45,671 nucleotides of DNA, taken from contig NW_026570554.1 in assembly GCF_019649055.1 (NCBI RefSeq), positions 1 through 45,671 on the forward strand, read 5' to 3'. Below are positions 30,324-39,359 of this stretch, one piece after another. The position numbers and the translations under genes are program-made. The notes below the pieces were generated by a model. The model made no database searches. It was not told the DNA's origin and saw only the letters and a program-made list of their open reading frames with translations. Within the stretch, counting starts at the first letter, position 1. Every line of letters begins with the position of its first letter. Source of the DNA: Paramacrobiotus metropolitanus (lineage: Eukaryota; Tardigrada; Eutardigrada; Parachela; Macrobiotidae).

Positions 30324-30475
30324 TCCAGTCCTAATGTGTTTAGGACTGTTGCGATCCGTTGTTGTAACGGATCTAAGTTCGGCTCGTTCCGTAGAGTGAG
30401 CGGCTGGTTAGCGGGGTTATCCTTGTCCGGTGGTTCGGTCGGATGTTGGATTTCGAATGAGTCACCGGAGCTCAT
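30116..30475 (-). CDS. Small ORF between Gag and Pol, part 1
   Basis: The ATG overlaps the Gag stop (ATGA), a typical stop-start coupling. About 60 residues are in a sensible frame, ending in a helix QQRIATVLNTLGL followed by an EEEFSR acidic stretch. At about 30284-30296 the sequence continues in the frame of the next entry: alignment with its own second repeat copy shows the shift, a one-base loss. The residues after that point in this frame are therefore not natural. No known family. Confidence 0.55.
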   Translation of the reverse strand: MSSGDSFEIQHPTEPPDKDNPANQPLTLRNEPNLDPLQQRIATVLNTLGLDWTSCTEEEFSRHCPPPQRRQRLLELRQPNSEFLSTMVKSRSGPERKKCPAEPTQRIDLALEHWKLTTN

Positions 30476-31003
30476 CGACCTTGGGCGTTTCCGGGGGAGT
30501 TACTCCTAGCCGGCCCATTGTTGGGTGGCGTCGAGTTCAATGGCTGACGGCGCGGCAACGGTTCTCTGTATGCCGGGGAACCTTGTTGGTTCCCACCGCC
30601 ATTCCTGCGGTTTCCGTCATTCCCCCGCCCGGGCGACCGGTTTACGTTGCCGGGGCTACCCGAGCCACCAGCCTGTTGCTGGCGAAGGCGTGGCGGTGGC
30701 ACGACGTCCTTCAAGAATGGATTGGCCGAGCCGACCGGGCCTTGAGTCGAGTATCGGCGGTACCAATCGTCGTACCACCGCAGGTTCGGATTGTTATCCG
30801 ACCCGTATATGCAGCGCGACTCGTCATGGTTGTTAAACATGCAGTGCCTGCACCTGAAGGTCTTGTCCTTCGTCCACTGGAAGAAGGCTGCCTCCATTTT
30901 GTCGACGTATGTTGACGCCTGCCGAGCACTTTGTTGTGCCTGAGGAGGTCGGTTGCCTTGTGGGCCACCGCCTCCGCCGCGGTTAGGGAAGTTCCCAGGC
31001 GCC
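30472..31003 (-). CDS. Gag C-terminus: nucleocapsid with CCHC zinc knuckle
   Basis: This frame is open from just after the C-run and continues Gag (NRGGGGGPQG, then MEAAFFQW at 30897). It contains one CX2CX4HX4C knuckle at 30852-30811, the RNA-binding motif of retroviral nucleocapsids. The rest is Gly-, Arg-, Asn- and Pro-rich, suiting nucleic-acid binding. It ends at TGA 30474-30472, which overlaps the ATG of the next ORF in an ATGA arrangement. Whether Gag reaches this part by frameshifting or only in intact copies is open. Confidence 0.8.
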
Positions 31004-32761
31004 GGGGGGGTTCGGAATGACTGCTGCCACGCCCGCCCAAGTCTGTTGTTGGACTGGTGCCTGTTGCACCGGTGGCGTCGGCGCCGGACTCAGTTGTCCG
31101 TACTGTGCCGTCGGAGTTTGATATCCCGGCATCATATGGGGCTGATATCCGGTCTGTTGCGGTATCGCCGGAGGTGGAGCCGGGGCAGGTGCAGGTGTTG
31201 CTGCCCGAACTCTGGCGTAGTCGCCATCGCGTGACTTGCGCACCTCGTACATTTCCTTGCCGTTGACAAAGTCCCGCAGGTAGTCGCGGAACTCGATCGG
31301 CGTCGCTGGCATCCTGATTTCCAGGGCATCCCGTAGTTTGGGTTCATGGATGTTCTCCTTAAGGTGGTACAGTATTATCTGGTCGGTGACCGTAGGGACT
31401 TGGGACTTCATGAACATCATCGCGTCGTAGTACTGTTCCGGCGTTTCTTCGCCGAAACGGAATATCCGTTTATTGATTCGAGATATCATGTTCACTTCCT
31501 TATTTTTGTCCGCAAATCGCTGCTCGAATTTGGTCAGCCATAGGTTGACTGGCCATCCGCCGATCGGTTCTCCAGCGGCTTCGAGTGTATGCCAGTGCTC
31601 GGCTTGGCTATCTAGTTGGGCCACCAAGTCGGCCATGAAAGTCTGATCGTCCTCGTACCACTGTTGGGCTTGACGATACAGGCTTCGAATCTGTTTGAGC
31701 CACCCGTGGAGCTTGGTGTGGTCCCCGTCGAACGGCGGTAAAGGTTGCCGACGTCCGTGGGCCATCGCTCGTACCAAAGCGACGTGTGTTGGATCCTGTC
31801 CTGGGGGGATCGGGTGTGCCGCCGGCGCAACTTGTTGTGCAGCCGGGGCAGGTGGCGGGTTGACGTATGGCATGTGACCTTGTTGGTCGTCGTACATTCC
31901 CGGTTGGTAAGCATCTTCATCATACCCGTCGTATCCATCCTGTTGCGGATACCGAGCCTGGTCTGCGTGACGAGGCTGTTGTGGCTGTCCTCCATACTGA
32001 TTCTGCGGTGGAGGTGGCGCTCGATTTTGTCTCGGCGCCTGCGGATAGAATCCACTCGGTTGATCGTAGATTCTTCCGTACCGGCTGGGCTGTGTTCCCT
32101 GATCCGGCACCTGACCTTGTGTAGGTCGGTGTGGAGGCCTCCGGCCCTGTTGTTCGGAGCTGTCCTCTCCATTCCGTCCGCTCTGCTGCTGGTCGGCCGT
32201 GTTAAATGACCGAGCTCGTCCGCGTTCCGAGTCGAACTGCGGGTTTTGGCGGAATAAGGTCGGGTTGGAGTTCGTCCGTGGTGGGCGATATGCCTCCGTG
32301 CCAGGTCTTGGTGGCTGAACTGGGAGACGTTCGGCGTCCGTTGTCCGGTCTCCTCTGGCATTAGGTACCGGCGCGTACATTGTTGTTCGCGTCGCGTACG
32401 AGGTGTTAGTATATGCACCGGCTGACGCAGTTGTCGCCACATTCGTCGTTGGTACCCGTGGTGTCAATGTCGACGTATTGTGTTCGGGTTCCGGGGCACT
32501 TGGTACGATTGGTGGTTGTGGGATTGTTCCCACACTCGGGTCGGTTGTCACGACTCCGACGAAGTAGGAGGTGTTGTTCTCCTTCTTCGCCATCTCTTGG
32601 GTCGGGTTGATTCCCCACAGGATGTCACTGATTGTTCGTGACGGCTGTTGATCCTGTGCCATGGACGTTCGGTATGAGGGAGGTTCAGCCCGACTCTGTT
32701 CCCGGTATGAGGGAAGTTCAGCCTGGCTTTGTTCCAGGCGTTCTTCTCCTCCCGCAGACAC
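30983..32761 (-). CDS. gag: Gag: matrix-like linker and capsid
   Basis: The frame is open from 32761 (GTG) with the first ATG at 32662. A 33-bp tandem duplication encodes two copies of a SYRE/SYRT segment at the start. Residues to about 340 are Pro-, Gln- and Tyr-rich. About residues 350-545 form the retrotransposon Gag capsid domain: PPFDGDHTKLHGWLKQIRSL, then WLTKFEQRFADKNK and EQYYDAMMFMKSQ, as in Ty3/gypsy Gag (PF03732-like). The frame stops at TAA 30985-30983, but the zinc-knuckle segment follows directly in the +1 frame, beginning near a run of seven C (minus strand, 31010-31004). One base too many in that run, or a +1 shift, explains the break. The 5' end overlaps ORF1 by 214 nt in another frame. 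Confidence 0.85.
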   Translation of the reverse strand: MSAGGEERLEQSQAELPSYREQSRAEPPSYRTSMAQDQQPSRTISDILWGINPTQEMAKKENNTSYFVGVVTTDPSVGTIPQPPIVPSAPEPEHNTSTLTPRVPTTNVATTASAGAYTNTSYATRTTMYAPVPNARGDRTTDAERLPVQPPRPGTEAYRPPRTNSNPTLFRQNPQFDSERGRARSFNTADQQQSGRNGEDSSEQQGRRPPHRPTQGQVPDQGTQPSRYGRIYDQPSGFYPQAPRQNRAPPPPQNQYGGQPQQPRHADQARYPQQDGYDGYDEDAYQPGMYDDQQGHMPYVNPPPAPAAQQVAPAAHPIPPGQDPTHVALVRAMAHGRRQPLPPFDGDHTKLHGWLKQIRSLYRQAQQWYEDDQTFMADLVAQLDSQAEHWHTLEAAGEPIGGWPVNLWLTKFEQRFADKNKEVNMISRINKRIFRFGEETPEQYYDAMMFMKSQVPTVTDQIILYHLKENIHEPKLRDALEIRMPATPIEFRDYLRDFVNGKEMYEVRKSRDGDYARVRAATPAPAPAPPPAIPQQTGYQPHMMPGYQTPTAQYGQLSPAPTPPVQQAPVQQQTWAGVAAVIPNPPGAWELP

Positions 32762-34968
32762 CGTGTTTCCGTGTCCATTTCGTCCATTTGCCTCATCATT
32801 TCCGTGAGGTTGCGGGCGGCTTGTTCGCCGAATTCATACAGCTCGACTTCACGAGGTTCCAGGTAAAGGATGCGACTGTGTTGCGCCTCGTTCACCTTTT
32901 GAGCCTCATTTAGGCTATACTCCAGTTGAGCTCGGAGTTTTTGTTCTTCCTTAAGGACTTTGTTCAGTCCATGGACCTGGTCGGCTAGCTGAGCGTTTGC
33001 TTCCACCAGGTCGACATCGGCTGTCCTTTGGTTAGGAAAGCCCATGTCCCGAGCGTTCTCGTCGATGAACCGGCGTCCCATTCTGGTGAAGAGGAGTTCG
33101 ATTTCCGACTCTAACTCGTGGACTCGTTGCGTCAGTCGGTCGATCTCGTTGTCGGCCTTCTTTAGTTCCACCACGTATCTATCGACTTCGTTTCGATAGA
33201 CTTCGGATTCTTCGCTAGCCTGTTGGAGTTGTTGGTGGAACGCTCCCGCTGCCGTTTCCGATTCGACCAAGGCCGCTTGCATTTCGGCCAATTCCTTTTT
33301 GGCCTCACCGAGGGCTTTGTGCGCCTCGTCGAGTTCACCCTTAGTTATGGTGACAGCTGCCGTTGACTGTTCCAGTTTGTCAGTCAGTAAAGCGACTTGG
33401 TCGTCTTCGTATCGGCATGGTAGTTCAGCTCGTTTTAGTATGGCGTTGAGCCGGTCGATTTCCCTTTGTTGGGCGGCGATGCCTTTATTAGCATCCACCA
33501 TGTCGCGTTCCCATTTACTCCGTTCGAGTCGATGGGTGTCCTCCGAGTTCCGGAGTGTTCCTTCCGCCGAGTCGACGATTTTGTCCGCCAAAACGATCTG
33601 AGTGATCAGTTTATGGCATCTTGCTCGAAGTCGGTCAAGGTCGTTGATCTTCTCCGGCGGTGTTGCCGCGATCCACCTCTTGGCCGTGTATTCGAGTGCG
33701 CTGGCTTGATAGCCAAGGCTGGCCTTGTCGGACTTCGGTGGCGTTGTGAAAAATCCGTCCGCACTACTCGGTCTTGACGCTGTTGTTGCGTCGAAGACTT
33801 CGTTTGTCGGTGACGGAGTACTACCGAGTTCGCCTGTTTCGAACATCGGTGGTGACGATCTGAGCGTCAGGTCGACAGGTCGACTTTGTGTCGCCTTAGT
33901 CGACTTCACCTCTGGTGACGACCTGGTTGTCAGGTCGACAGGTCGACGTTGTGTCGCCTTCACCGTCTGTTGAGCTTCCGTTGCTCGGGTCGACTCGCGT
34001 CCGGTTGGCGAAAGTCGGCTCAACGGTGAAATAACCCGTTCATTGGGTGCCGGTATGCTAGTCGGCGATCCGGCTGGGTGAGGGCCGCTTCGTGGCGGTA
34101 CCTCGGAATCTTCCATTCCGATTGGTGATTTGGTCGGCTGGACGGTCGCATCCGATTTTGTATCGGTTGGTTGCCGTTCCAGGCTAGTCGGTTGACTGTT
34201 GCCGACTTCCTTTTGTGGATCCGCCGTGGTCGGTTTCGACTGACCGACCTTCACGATTGGCGAAGTCCTTCCGACCTGTGTGGTCGGTTGGACGTTGCCG
34301 ACTTGTGTTGTCGACTTTTCCGTTCCGGTCGAGGTCGGTTGTTCGACCTCCTGGGTTTGTGGCAGGTCGGCCTGCTGTTGGCCGACTTCCTTTGCCGGAG
34401 GCTGGTCGACCGTTTGTTGGTCGGCCACTGTAGTTAGTTGTTGTTCACCGACTTGCTTGGTCGGAGATTTTCGCTCGGCCTGTGTGGTCGGCGATTGCCT
34501 TCCGACTTGGGTAGTCGGAATGTCCTTGTTGGGCGAGGTCGGCTTCGGCACTCCTACCGTCCTGTTGGGTGATTGCCGTCCGAGCTCGGTTGCCTTTATG
34601 ACTACCGAGCCTTGAGCTCTGTATGAGCTCGACTCCAGGTCGGGATGAGACAATGTGGTCCCTGCCTGCAGCTGTTCTACATCCCCCCCAGTCGGGTGGG
34701 ACGGGGCTGCTACGTCAGCTGGGGCTTCCAGGAATGTTTTATCCCGGGCGTCCTCGAAACTGTCGTCCGAAGTCGGATTCGAGTCGGCTAGGAGGATGCG
34801 TTCGTAGCGTCTCTCCTTTGCTTCGGCCGACTTAGTCGAGTCGGTGGAGGACGGCTGACTTTTGTCTTGACCGGCGTACCGAAGTGAGTACTTCCCGGTC
34901 ATGTTCGCACGCCGAGAATAGTCCGTGTTGAACTTTCTCGCGTACTGATCCTCTCGGGGATTCGACAT
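32548..34968 (-). CDS. ORF1: 806-aa disordered and coiled-coil protein upstream of Gag
   Basis: The ORF starts at the first ATG of the element (MSNPREDQYARKF). The first about 450 residues are low-complexity, rich in Ser, Thr, Pro and Gln, with a recurrent TTQVG-like motif and two near-repeats ending RPVDLT-R-S. From about residue 455 a long heptad-rich coiled coil follows, with ELDEAHKALGEAKKELAEMQ and ELKKADNEIDRLTQRVHELE as examples. The last about 70 codons overlap the Gag frame and look out of frame there (Arg- and Pro-rich), so the natural protein may continue into Gag through a one-base shift. An N-terminal coiled coil before a capsid resembles long Gag proteins of some retroelements. 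No enzyme motif is seen. Confidence 0.75.
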   Translation of the reverse strand: MSNPREDQYARKFNTDYSRRANMTGKYSLRYAGQDKSQPSSTDSTKSAEAKERRYERILLADSNPTSDDSFEDARDKTFLEAPADVAAPSHPTGGDVEQLQAGTTLSHPDLESSSYRAQGSVVIKATELGRQSPNRTVGVPKPTSPNKDIPTTQVGRQSPTTQAERKSPTKQVGEQQLTTVADQQTVDQPPAKEVGQQQADLPQTQEVEQPTSTGTEKSTTQVGNVQPTTQVGRTSPIVKVGQSKPTTADPQKEVGNSQPTSLERQPTDTKSDATVQPTKSPIGMEDSEVPPRSGPHPAGSPTSIPAPNERVISPLSRLSPTGRESTRATEAQQTVKATQRRPVDLTTRSSPEVKSTKATQSRPVDLTLRSSPPMFETGELGSTPSPTNEVFDATTASRPSSADGFFTTPPKSDKASLGYQASALEYTAKRWIAATPPEKINDLDRLRARCHKLITQIVLADKIVDSAEGTLRNSEDTHRLERSKWERDMVDANKGIAAQQREIDRLNAILKRAELPCRYEDDQVALLTDKLEQSTAAVTITKGELDEAHKALGEAKKELAEMQAALVESETAAGAFHQQLQQASEESEVYRNEVDRYVVELKKADNEIDRLTQRVHELESEIELLFTRMGRRFIDENARDMGFPNQRTADVDLVEANAQLADQVHGLNKVLKEEQKLRAQLEYSLNEAQKVNEAQHSRILYLEPREVELYEFGEQAARNLTEMMRQMDEMDTETRCLREEKNAWNKARLNFPHTGNRVGLNLPHTERPWHRINSRHEQSVTSCGESTRPKRWRRRRTTPPTSSES

Positions 34969-36258
34969 TGTTGTCGAGTCAGGTCGGCTCTGGTGGAGCC
35001 TTAAAGGTTTAATCAGTTAGAAAGAGAAAGTCGAACAATATTCTGTGTGAAGATGTTCGGCGAAATCGGGAACGTCTTTTTGTTCAGGAACTTCCGAGGG
35101 TCAGGACCGTCCGGTGAAATGTTGTTGTTGTTGTTGATGTGTCTGTTGGTGACTCAGTACACAGGGTATTAGTATACGGTACTATGGTACAGTACAGTAC
35201 GTAATAGTAGTACGGTGTAGTACGTCCTGTATTACTGTGCTGACCAGTGTGACGTAACAGGTTAAGTGGTCTTGCACTTCTGCCTACGTCACAGAATGCG
35301 AGCCGCGTGCAAAAGTTTTAAAAAAATGATGTTTCACCCTATGTTAGGCTATGGGAACTTTCCCCTGCACGCTGATTGGCTGCCTCTTAAGTACTGATAA
35401 GCGGTCGTTATGACGTCACAAGGAAGTTCGAGAATTTTCGCGCTATTTTCCGTTAGAAAAACAAATTATTTTTGCTCGGCTAGAAAGTCCATCTAGCTCG
35501 GATTTTTAAGTTTTTAACCGTTAGAAATTATTTTTATTATTTAAGGAAATTTCTTGGTGGTCGAAACACCGTTAGAAATCAAAATAAAGAGTATTTCCGA
35601 CCTGTTGCCGGTTAGCCTTTGTCTAACTGTCTAGACAGGTTCGTTGACGTAGCAGGTCGGTTCTCGACCAAAAGCAAAATTCCGAGTCGGTTTCTCCGTC
35701 GAAAATTACTTTTTCACCGTTAAGAAGTTTAGATATACGGCTAGAAATAGTTTTCTACCGCTAGAAAATGAAAAGCCGACCTAGTTTCGGCTGAAATCGA
35801 CCTACAACCGTAACTTTACCAGTGTCGGTGTCGGTGTCGGTTCCGCTCGAATTCCTCCGTCCGAGGTCGGAAATCCGTCGTTTCCGAGTAAAATCCGCCG
35901 TTAAAGTTGCGGGTCGCTGTTCAAAGCGAAGGTCCCCGTATTATTGGATTAATCCTATCGCGCTGCAGACTCTCGTTTGAGTCTGATCCGTCAGTTGGGA
36001 GAAATCCGTACTGTTGGGAATGTGCTCTTCAATGTGGAAGAGACCAAGAAAAACTGTGCTCACCAGATGGGTGAGAATCACTTCAGTGATCCCCGTTGTT
36101 CCTCAGCTGTAAGAAGATGCGACCGTTCTGATCAAAGTCAGAGCAGAGATTGCTTCGGCAATCTATCTGGCAGTGACTTCAGGTTCCTCACAAATTCTCC
36201 GTGAACTGAAGCCTTGACCGTCTCCTCAAAGGGTCCGCAAGATCGAAAACCTTATGAA
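34969..36258 (-). other. 5' leader of the retrotransposon
   Basis: About 1.3 kb between primer site and first ATG with no long ORF. A fair splice-donor candidate CATCTG|GTGAGC lies at 36063 (minus). A tract of repeated GTAC/AGTAC occurs at about 35160-35230 and GTTGTTGTT at about 35123-35136. It could hold packaging and dimerisation signals, which is inference. Confidence 0.5.
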
Positions 36259-36268
36259 TCTGCTACCA
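36259..36268 (-). promoter_or_regulatory. Primer binding site for tRNA-iMet
   Basis: Immediately after the 5' LTR the minus strand reads TGGTAGCAGA. This is complementary to the 3' end (UCUGCUACCA) of animal initiator tRNA-Met, the primer used by many Ty3/gypsy elements. Confidence 0.9.
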
Positions 36269-36704
36269 TGTAACAGACAAGCACGAGGAGATCACGAGTG
36301 AGCTTTATTGTACAAATAAAGTGGGACAAATGCTGCGTAATAGCAATGCAAGAACAAAGCACTGATGGCTAAATAGCAAGTGATGCTAAAAGTGGTTCTT
36401 GAGCGTCTGTCAAGGCGTGAAAGAAGCAACTGGCGGCAAGCACGTGGTGTGAGCCATCAGCTGTGTGATGATGCGCAGACTGGACTCAATCCAACGCGAG
36501 CGTATAAAAGCTGAGTCATACTGCGAGAGAGGGACGAGAGAGCAAGTATGCTCAGGGTGTGCGCCGCGTATATCCGCTTCAGCGGATATGAGTGCAGTGC
36601 AGCAGCACACGAACGTACAGCGAGAGAGGCGATAACGGCAAGCATGAGTGCAAGTACATCCAGTGTGGACCGTACGCACCAGGCGCAGTCGTACGCCTCT
36701 GACA
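36269..36704 (-). repeat. 5' LTR (436 bp)
   Basis: Nearly identical to 6804-7242. It should carry the promoter for minus-strand transcription, but I see no clear TATA box in that orientation; the TATAAAAG at about 36504 lies on the plus strand. The 9-bp-arm palindrome is conserved. Confidence 0.95.
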
Positions 36705-36708
36705 CCTG
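36705..36708. repeat. Target-site duplication CCTG (right)
   Basis: Direct repeat of 6800-6803. Confidence 0.7.
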
Positions 36709-37500
36709 CCACTTTAACTAGTTATAAAACTGTCGACTACTGACAATCCGCGGCGGCACATTACGCCTTCTGATGTTTCGCTTGAGAAACAATTAGTCGC
36801 AACGGATGATAACCCTTCAGTCCAGATCGCTCTCTATACAGCTGTTTAAGGATACCCAAAGTATAACGCGGGGGCGTATGGGCGCCACGCGTATCCTCAA
36901 CTGACAACACGGAAACATCGACTTTATTGGCGATGTTGCCGCCACACAAAAAAAGCCACCGACTGGTGAAATCGGAATCTACAGCCAGTGCAACTGTGCT
37001 GCAGATCCCTCAGAACAACAAGCAATGAGCAAGGGTTGAAATCCCCAGAAACAGCGAATAGCTAATCAGGAGGGCAGATAAAGCCGCTTAATACTTGCAC
37101 GGTACAAATTCTTCTTTCCTTTTTAAATCAGCCAAACGCTGTATGGGTAAAATGGTGTAAGCAGAGCCTGGAGCATTCTGGCCGTTACGGTACCTACGAC
37201 GCTTCCACCACAGTCCGTTTGATTTGGCTGATAATGCATTTCTCACTTGTGATAACTGCTTTTTCAACATTAAAGCTGTATAAAAACACTAAAACTTTTC
37301 AAAAATATCATTTAAAAAAAGTTTGTTTAAGTTCGTCCCACCAATCACACCAATACCATCACTTCACGTTCACCTTCCCATCGCACCCAAATTCAAAAAT
37401 CATGGTGGGATCGCTGATGGCAATCCTACGTATTTATGTACTGTGAACCCGATGTGCATCACTAACTTTTGCAAAACATTTTTTGACTTAATTTATTTAC
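36709..37500. other. Right flank of the LTR element, no clear gene
   Basis: AT-rich with a moderately GC part at 36761-36960. There a minus-strand ORF (36949-36761, 62 aa) has a protein-like look (LGILKQLYRERSGLKGYHPL), but no start context, partner exon or family is seen. It may be a remnant of the foldback element or of a host exon. Confidence 0.3.
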
Positions 37501-37521
37501 ATTCGTAGAAGCAGATAAAAA

Positions 37522-37551
37522 TTTGGAAAGCACTATCAAGTGCTTTCCAAA
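37522..37551. repeat. Perfect 13-bp-stem hairpin
   Basis: TTTGGAAAGCACT, loop ATCA, then its exact complement. It lies directly before the inverted repeat at 37559-37620 and probably belongs to the same small mobile element. Confidence 0.6.
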
Positions 37552-37650
37552 TGCACCATTGGTACGGATCTTTACTGGTTCTTTACTGGTTTTCGGCACC
37601 AGTAAAGATCCGTACCAACGGTGCATATTTATGCACCACTGGTGCATGCA
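37552..37650. repeat. Inverted repeat around TGGTACGGATCTTTACTGGT
   Basis: This 20-mer and its inverse (ACCAGTAAAGATCCGTACCA) face each other across about 20 bases and are bordered by GTGCA/TGCAC motifs. The same 20-mer with TGCACCAT before it recurs at about 40420-40445, so it is a dispersed family. Confidence 0.6.
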
Positions 37651-39359
37651 CCGTATGTTTTGTGCACCATGAACCTGACCAATACTTACCTCACAATTGT
37701 CAGTTATTGTACAGTACTGTATCTATCGTCGCCCCTTCGCCGCTTGCTACTCTCCCCATATATGCCCCTTATATTATGGTGCATGTTTATGTACATTATG
37801 GTGCATATTTTTGTGCACCACTGGTACTTGCATTTACAAGTATTCACGCTTCATTAAATTTTTTCAGGTTGTTTATCCACATCGAGAAAATTCACGTCGT
37901 GTTCGAGCACTGAGGCATATTAAGGGTATAACTTTGCATTACTAAAACTCTGACCCATAAACCAATTTAAAATTTAAAGCCTTAGTTCAATAACTTTCAT
38001 TGTTTTACACTCAATCGCAGTCGTACACGTGGGGTTTGGGGCAGCAGCATACTAAGTATTTCAGAGTACTGTACTCTCGACTCACGATGTCTCCGTTTTG
38101 TATGGTCTTTCCATGCAACACTATACTGACGTCACGTAATTCAATGAGTTCGGTCTTTTAGGCCTAATGAACCGTCTGAACAGCTCGAACCCTTCTTTGG
38201 GTACTCCAGTAATCAAAATCAGACGGTTCTTTGGAAAGCCAGACTTATTCTTCGGAAAGTCCCAAATTTTTTGTTTTGATTTAAATTTTAAATTAGTTTT
38301 CTGAGCTCGTTTCGACATAAAATTCATTATTGTCGTCGTGGAAAGGATTTAAGAAACTGAAAGTTTAAGCTGTGAAATCTGACGGAAAAAACTGAACCGT
38401 TACTGTTCAACGCGCTCGAAAACCGATAGCTAGCCGTTACTTTGACGAGTATTACAGCCAATCCCGCTCATTGGTGGATTTATGTTCACCTGATTCAGCG
38501 AATTTTTTGAACCGCGTACAGTGCATGACTGGCTACACTTTACAAAACCGAGACATATTGAGCCGAGAGTACAGTACAGTGGCGCCATTACATAGCTTCG
38601 GTCAGTATCATAGTATAGAAATTTCTGTACAGTCAAGTACTTACTATAGTGTGAGAAGGACTGGTAACCAACCGTTTGACGTCATCACTCTCGCATACAC
38701 GGGAGGGCGGCTGCCATGGTGACAGATGCGCGTTTTTCACGGTTTTTGTCAGTTTTCTCAGCAGATTTCTGTTCTTTTCTATTTTTACCACCCGAAATTG
38801 GGATTTAAATATTGAAAATAAGCTATTAAAAGCTCAGAAAGCTTCCGATGAGAAAGAAACGTCAGAATATCTTTTAAAAGGGACAACAAAGTCTGTGGAA
38901 CTATGGTAAGCATTAGCACAGCAGTGCATTCTATATGCGACAGTGATGACGTAGTCGACCGTTGCGCAGTCCGTTCCCAGTCCTTCTAGCTATAGTAAGT
39001 TCTTGGTACAGTATATTTCCTGTTTTTCAGCGAATTTTTTTTTATTTGTGATTACACAAACTGTTTGCACTGCAGTCATACTGATTCACATGCTGCTTTT
39101 CTAAGATAGTTAGTGTATTTATTAAACTGTTATTAATGGAGTGATAGTTAATGCACCGTACTTTACCATGACGCAACCGTTTTTGTATCAGTACGGTGCA
39201 GATCTGCAAAGCAGACAAGAATTGAAAACCTGTCGTCGCCCGTTTACCCTAATGCAATGCATATTAAAAAAATGTAAAAACGAGAAATCTCCACGAATTA
39301 GTCCTTTGTTATGCTAAGATCAGTCCACTAACACCGATTACCTAGCCGGTGCCGCGTCA
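37651..39359. other. AT-rich intergenic DNA, no gene seen
   Basis: Contains scattered GTACAGTAC and GTGCA/TGCAC motifs. Open frames are short and lack family signs. Confidence 0.4.

Larger units (their letters stand above)
8311..34490. repeat. Dispersed hairpin family with constant TNTGT loop
   Basis: Plus-strand hairpins with perfect stems (bp in brackets): 8442-8464 (9), 10370-10388 (7), 9780-9796, 29992-30008, 30265-30281, 34271-34287 (6 each), 8406-8420, 9652-9666, 9755-9769, 14373-14387, 17648-17662, 18465-18479 (5 each), 9848-9860, 12285-12297, 15809-15821, 21381-21393, 27933-27945, 33881-33893, 33944-33956, 8311-8323, 8797-8809 (4 each). With one G-T pair: 9104-9120, 15452-15468, 17065-17083, 19720-19736, 34476-34490. 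The loop is TTTGT or TGTGT in most, so ACAAA or ACACA in element RNA. The flanking genome shows no such family. Confidence 0.75.
6804..36704 (-). mobile_element. Giant (29.9 kb) Ty3/gypsy-type LTR retrotransposon
   Basis: Direct terminal repeats at 6804-7242 and 36269-36704 begin TGTAACAG and end CTCTGACA, and are flanked by the 4-bp duplication CCTG (6800-6803, 36705-36708). Coding is on the minus strand, so the right LTR is 5'. The order primer site, Gag with CCHC knuckle, protease, RT, RNase H, integrase is that of Metaviridae (Ty3/gypsy). The pol-to-3'-LTR interval is over 15 kb, of which about 12 kb is coding and unlike any standard env. Base composition is clearly more GC-rich than the flanks. 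Three in-frame TGAs and several frame shifts indicate a defective copy. LTRs differ at 6 substitutions and one 3-bp indel, so insertion is fairly recent. Confidence 0.95.

Noticed and set aside
30983-31010. Programmed -1 frameshift at the C7 run
   Set aside because: The nucleocapsid is in the +1 frame. The -1 frame (31040-30711) gives an Arg/Ser-rich product without the zinc knuckle.
36498-36510. TATAAAAG as LTR promoter
   Set aside because: It lies on the plus strand, opposite to the coding direction, and is changed to TATGAAAG in the other LTR.
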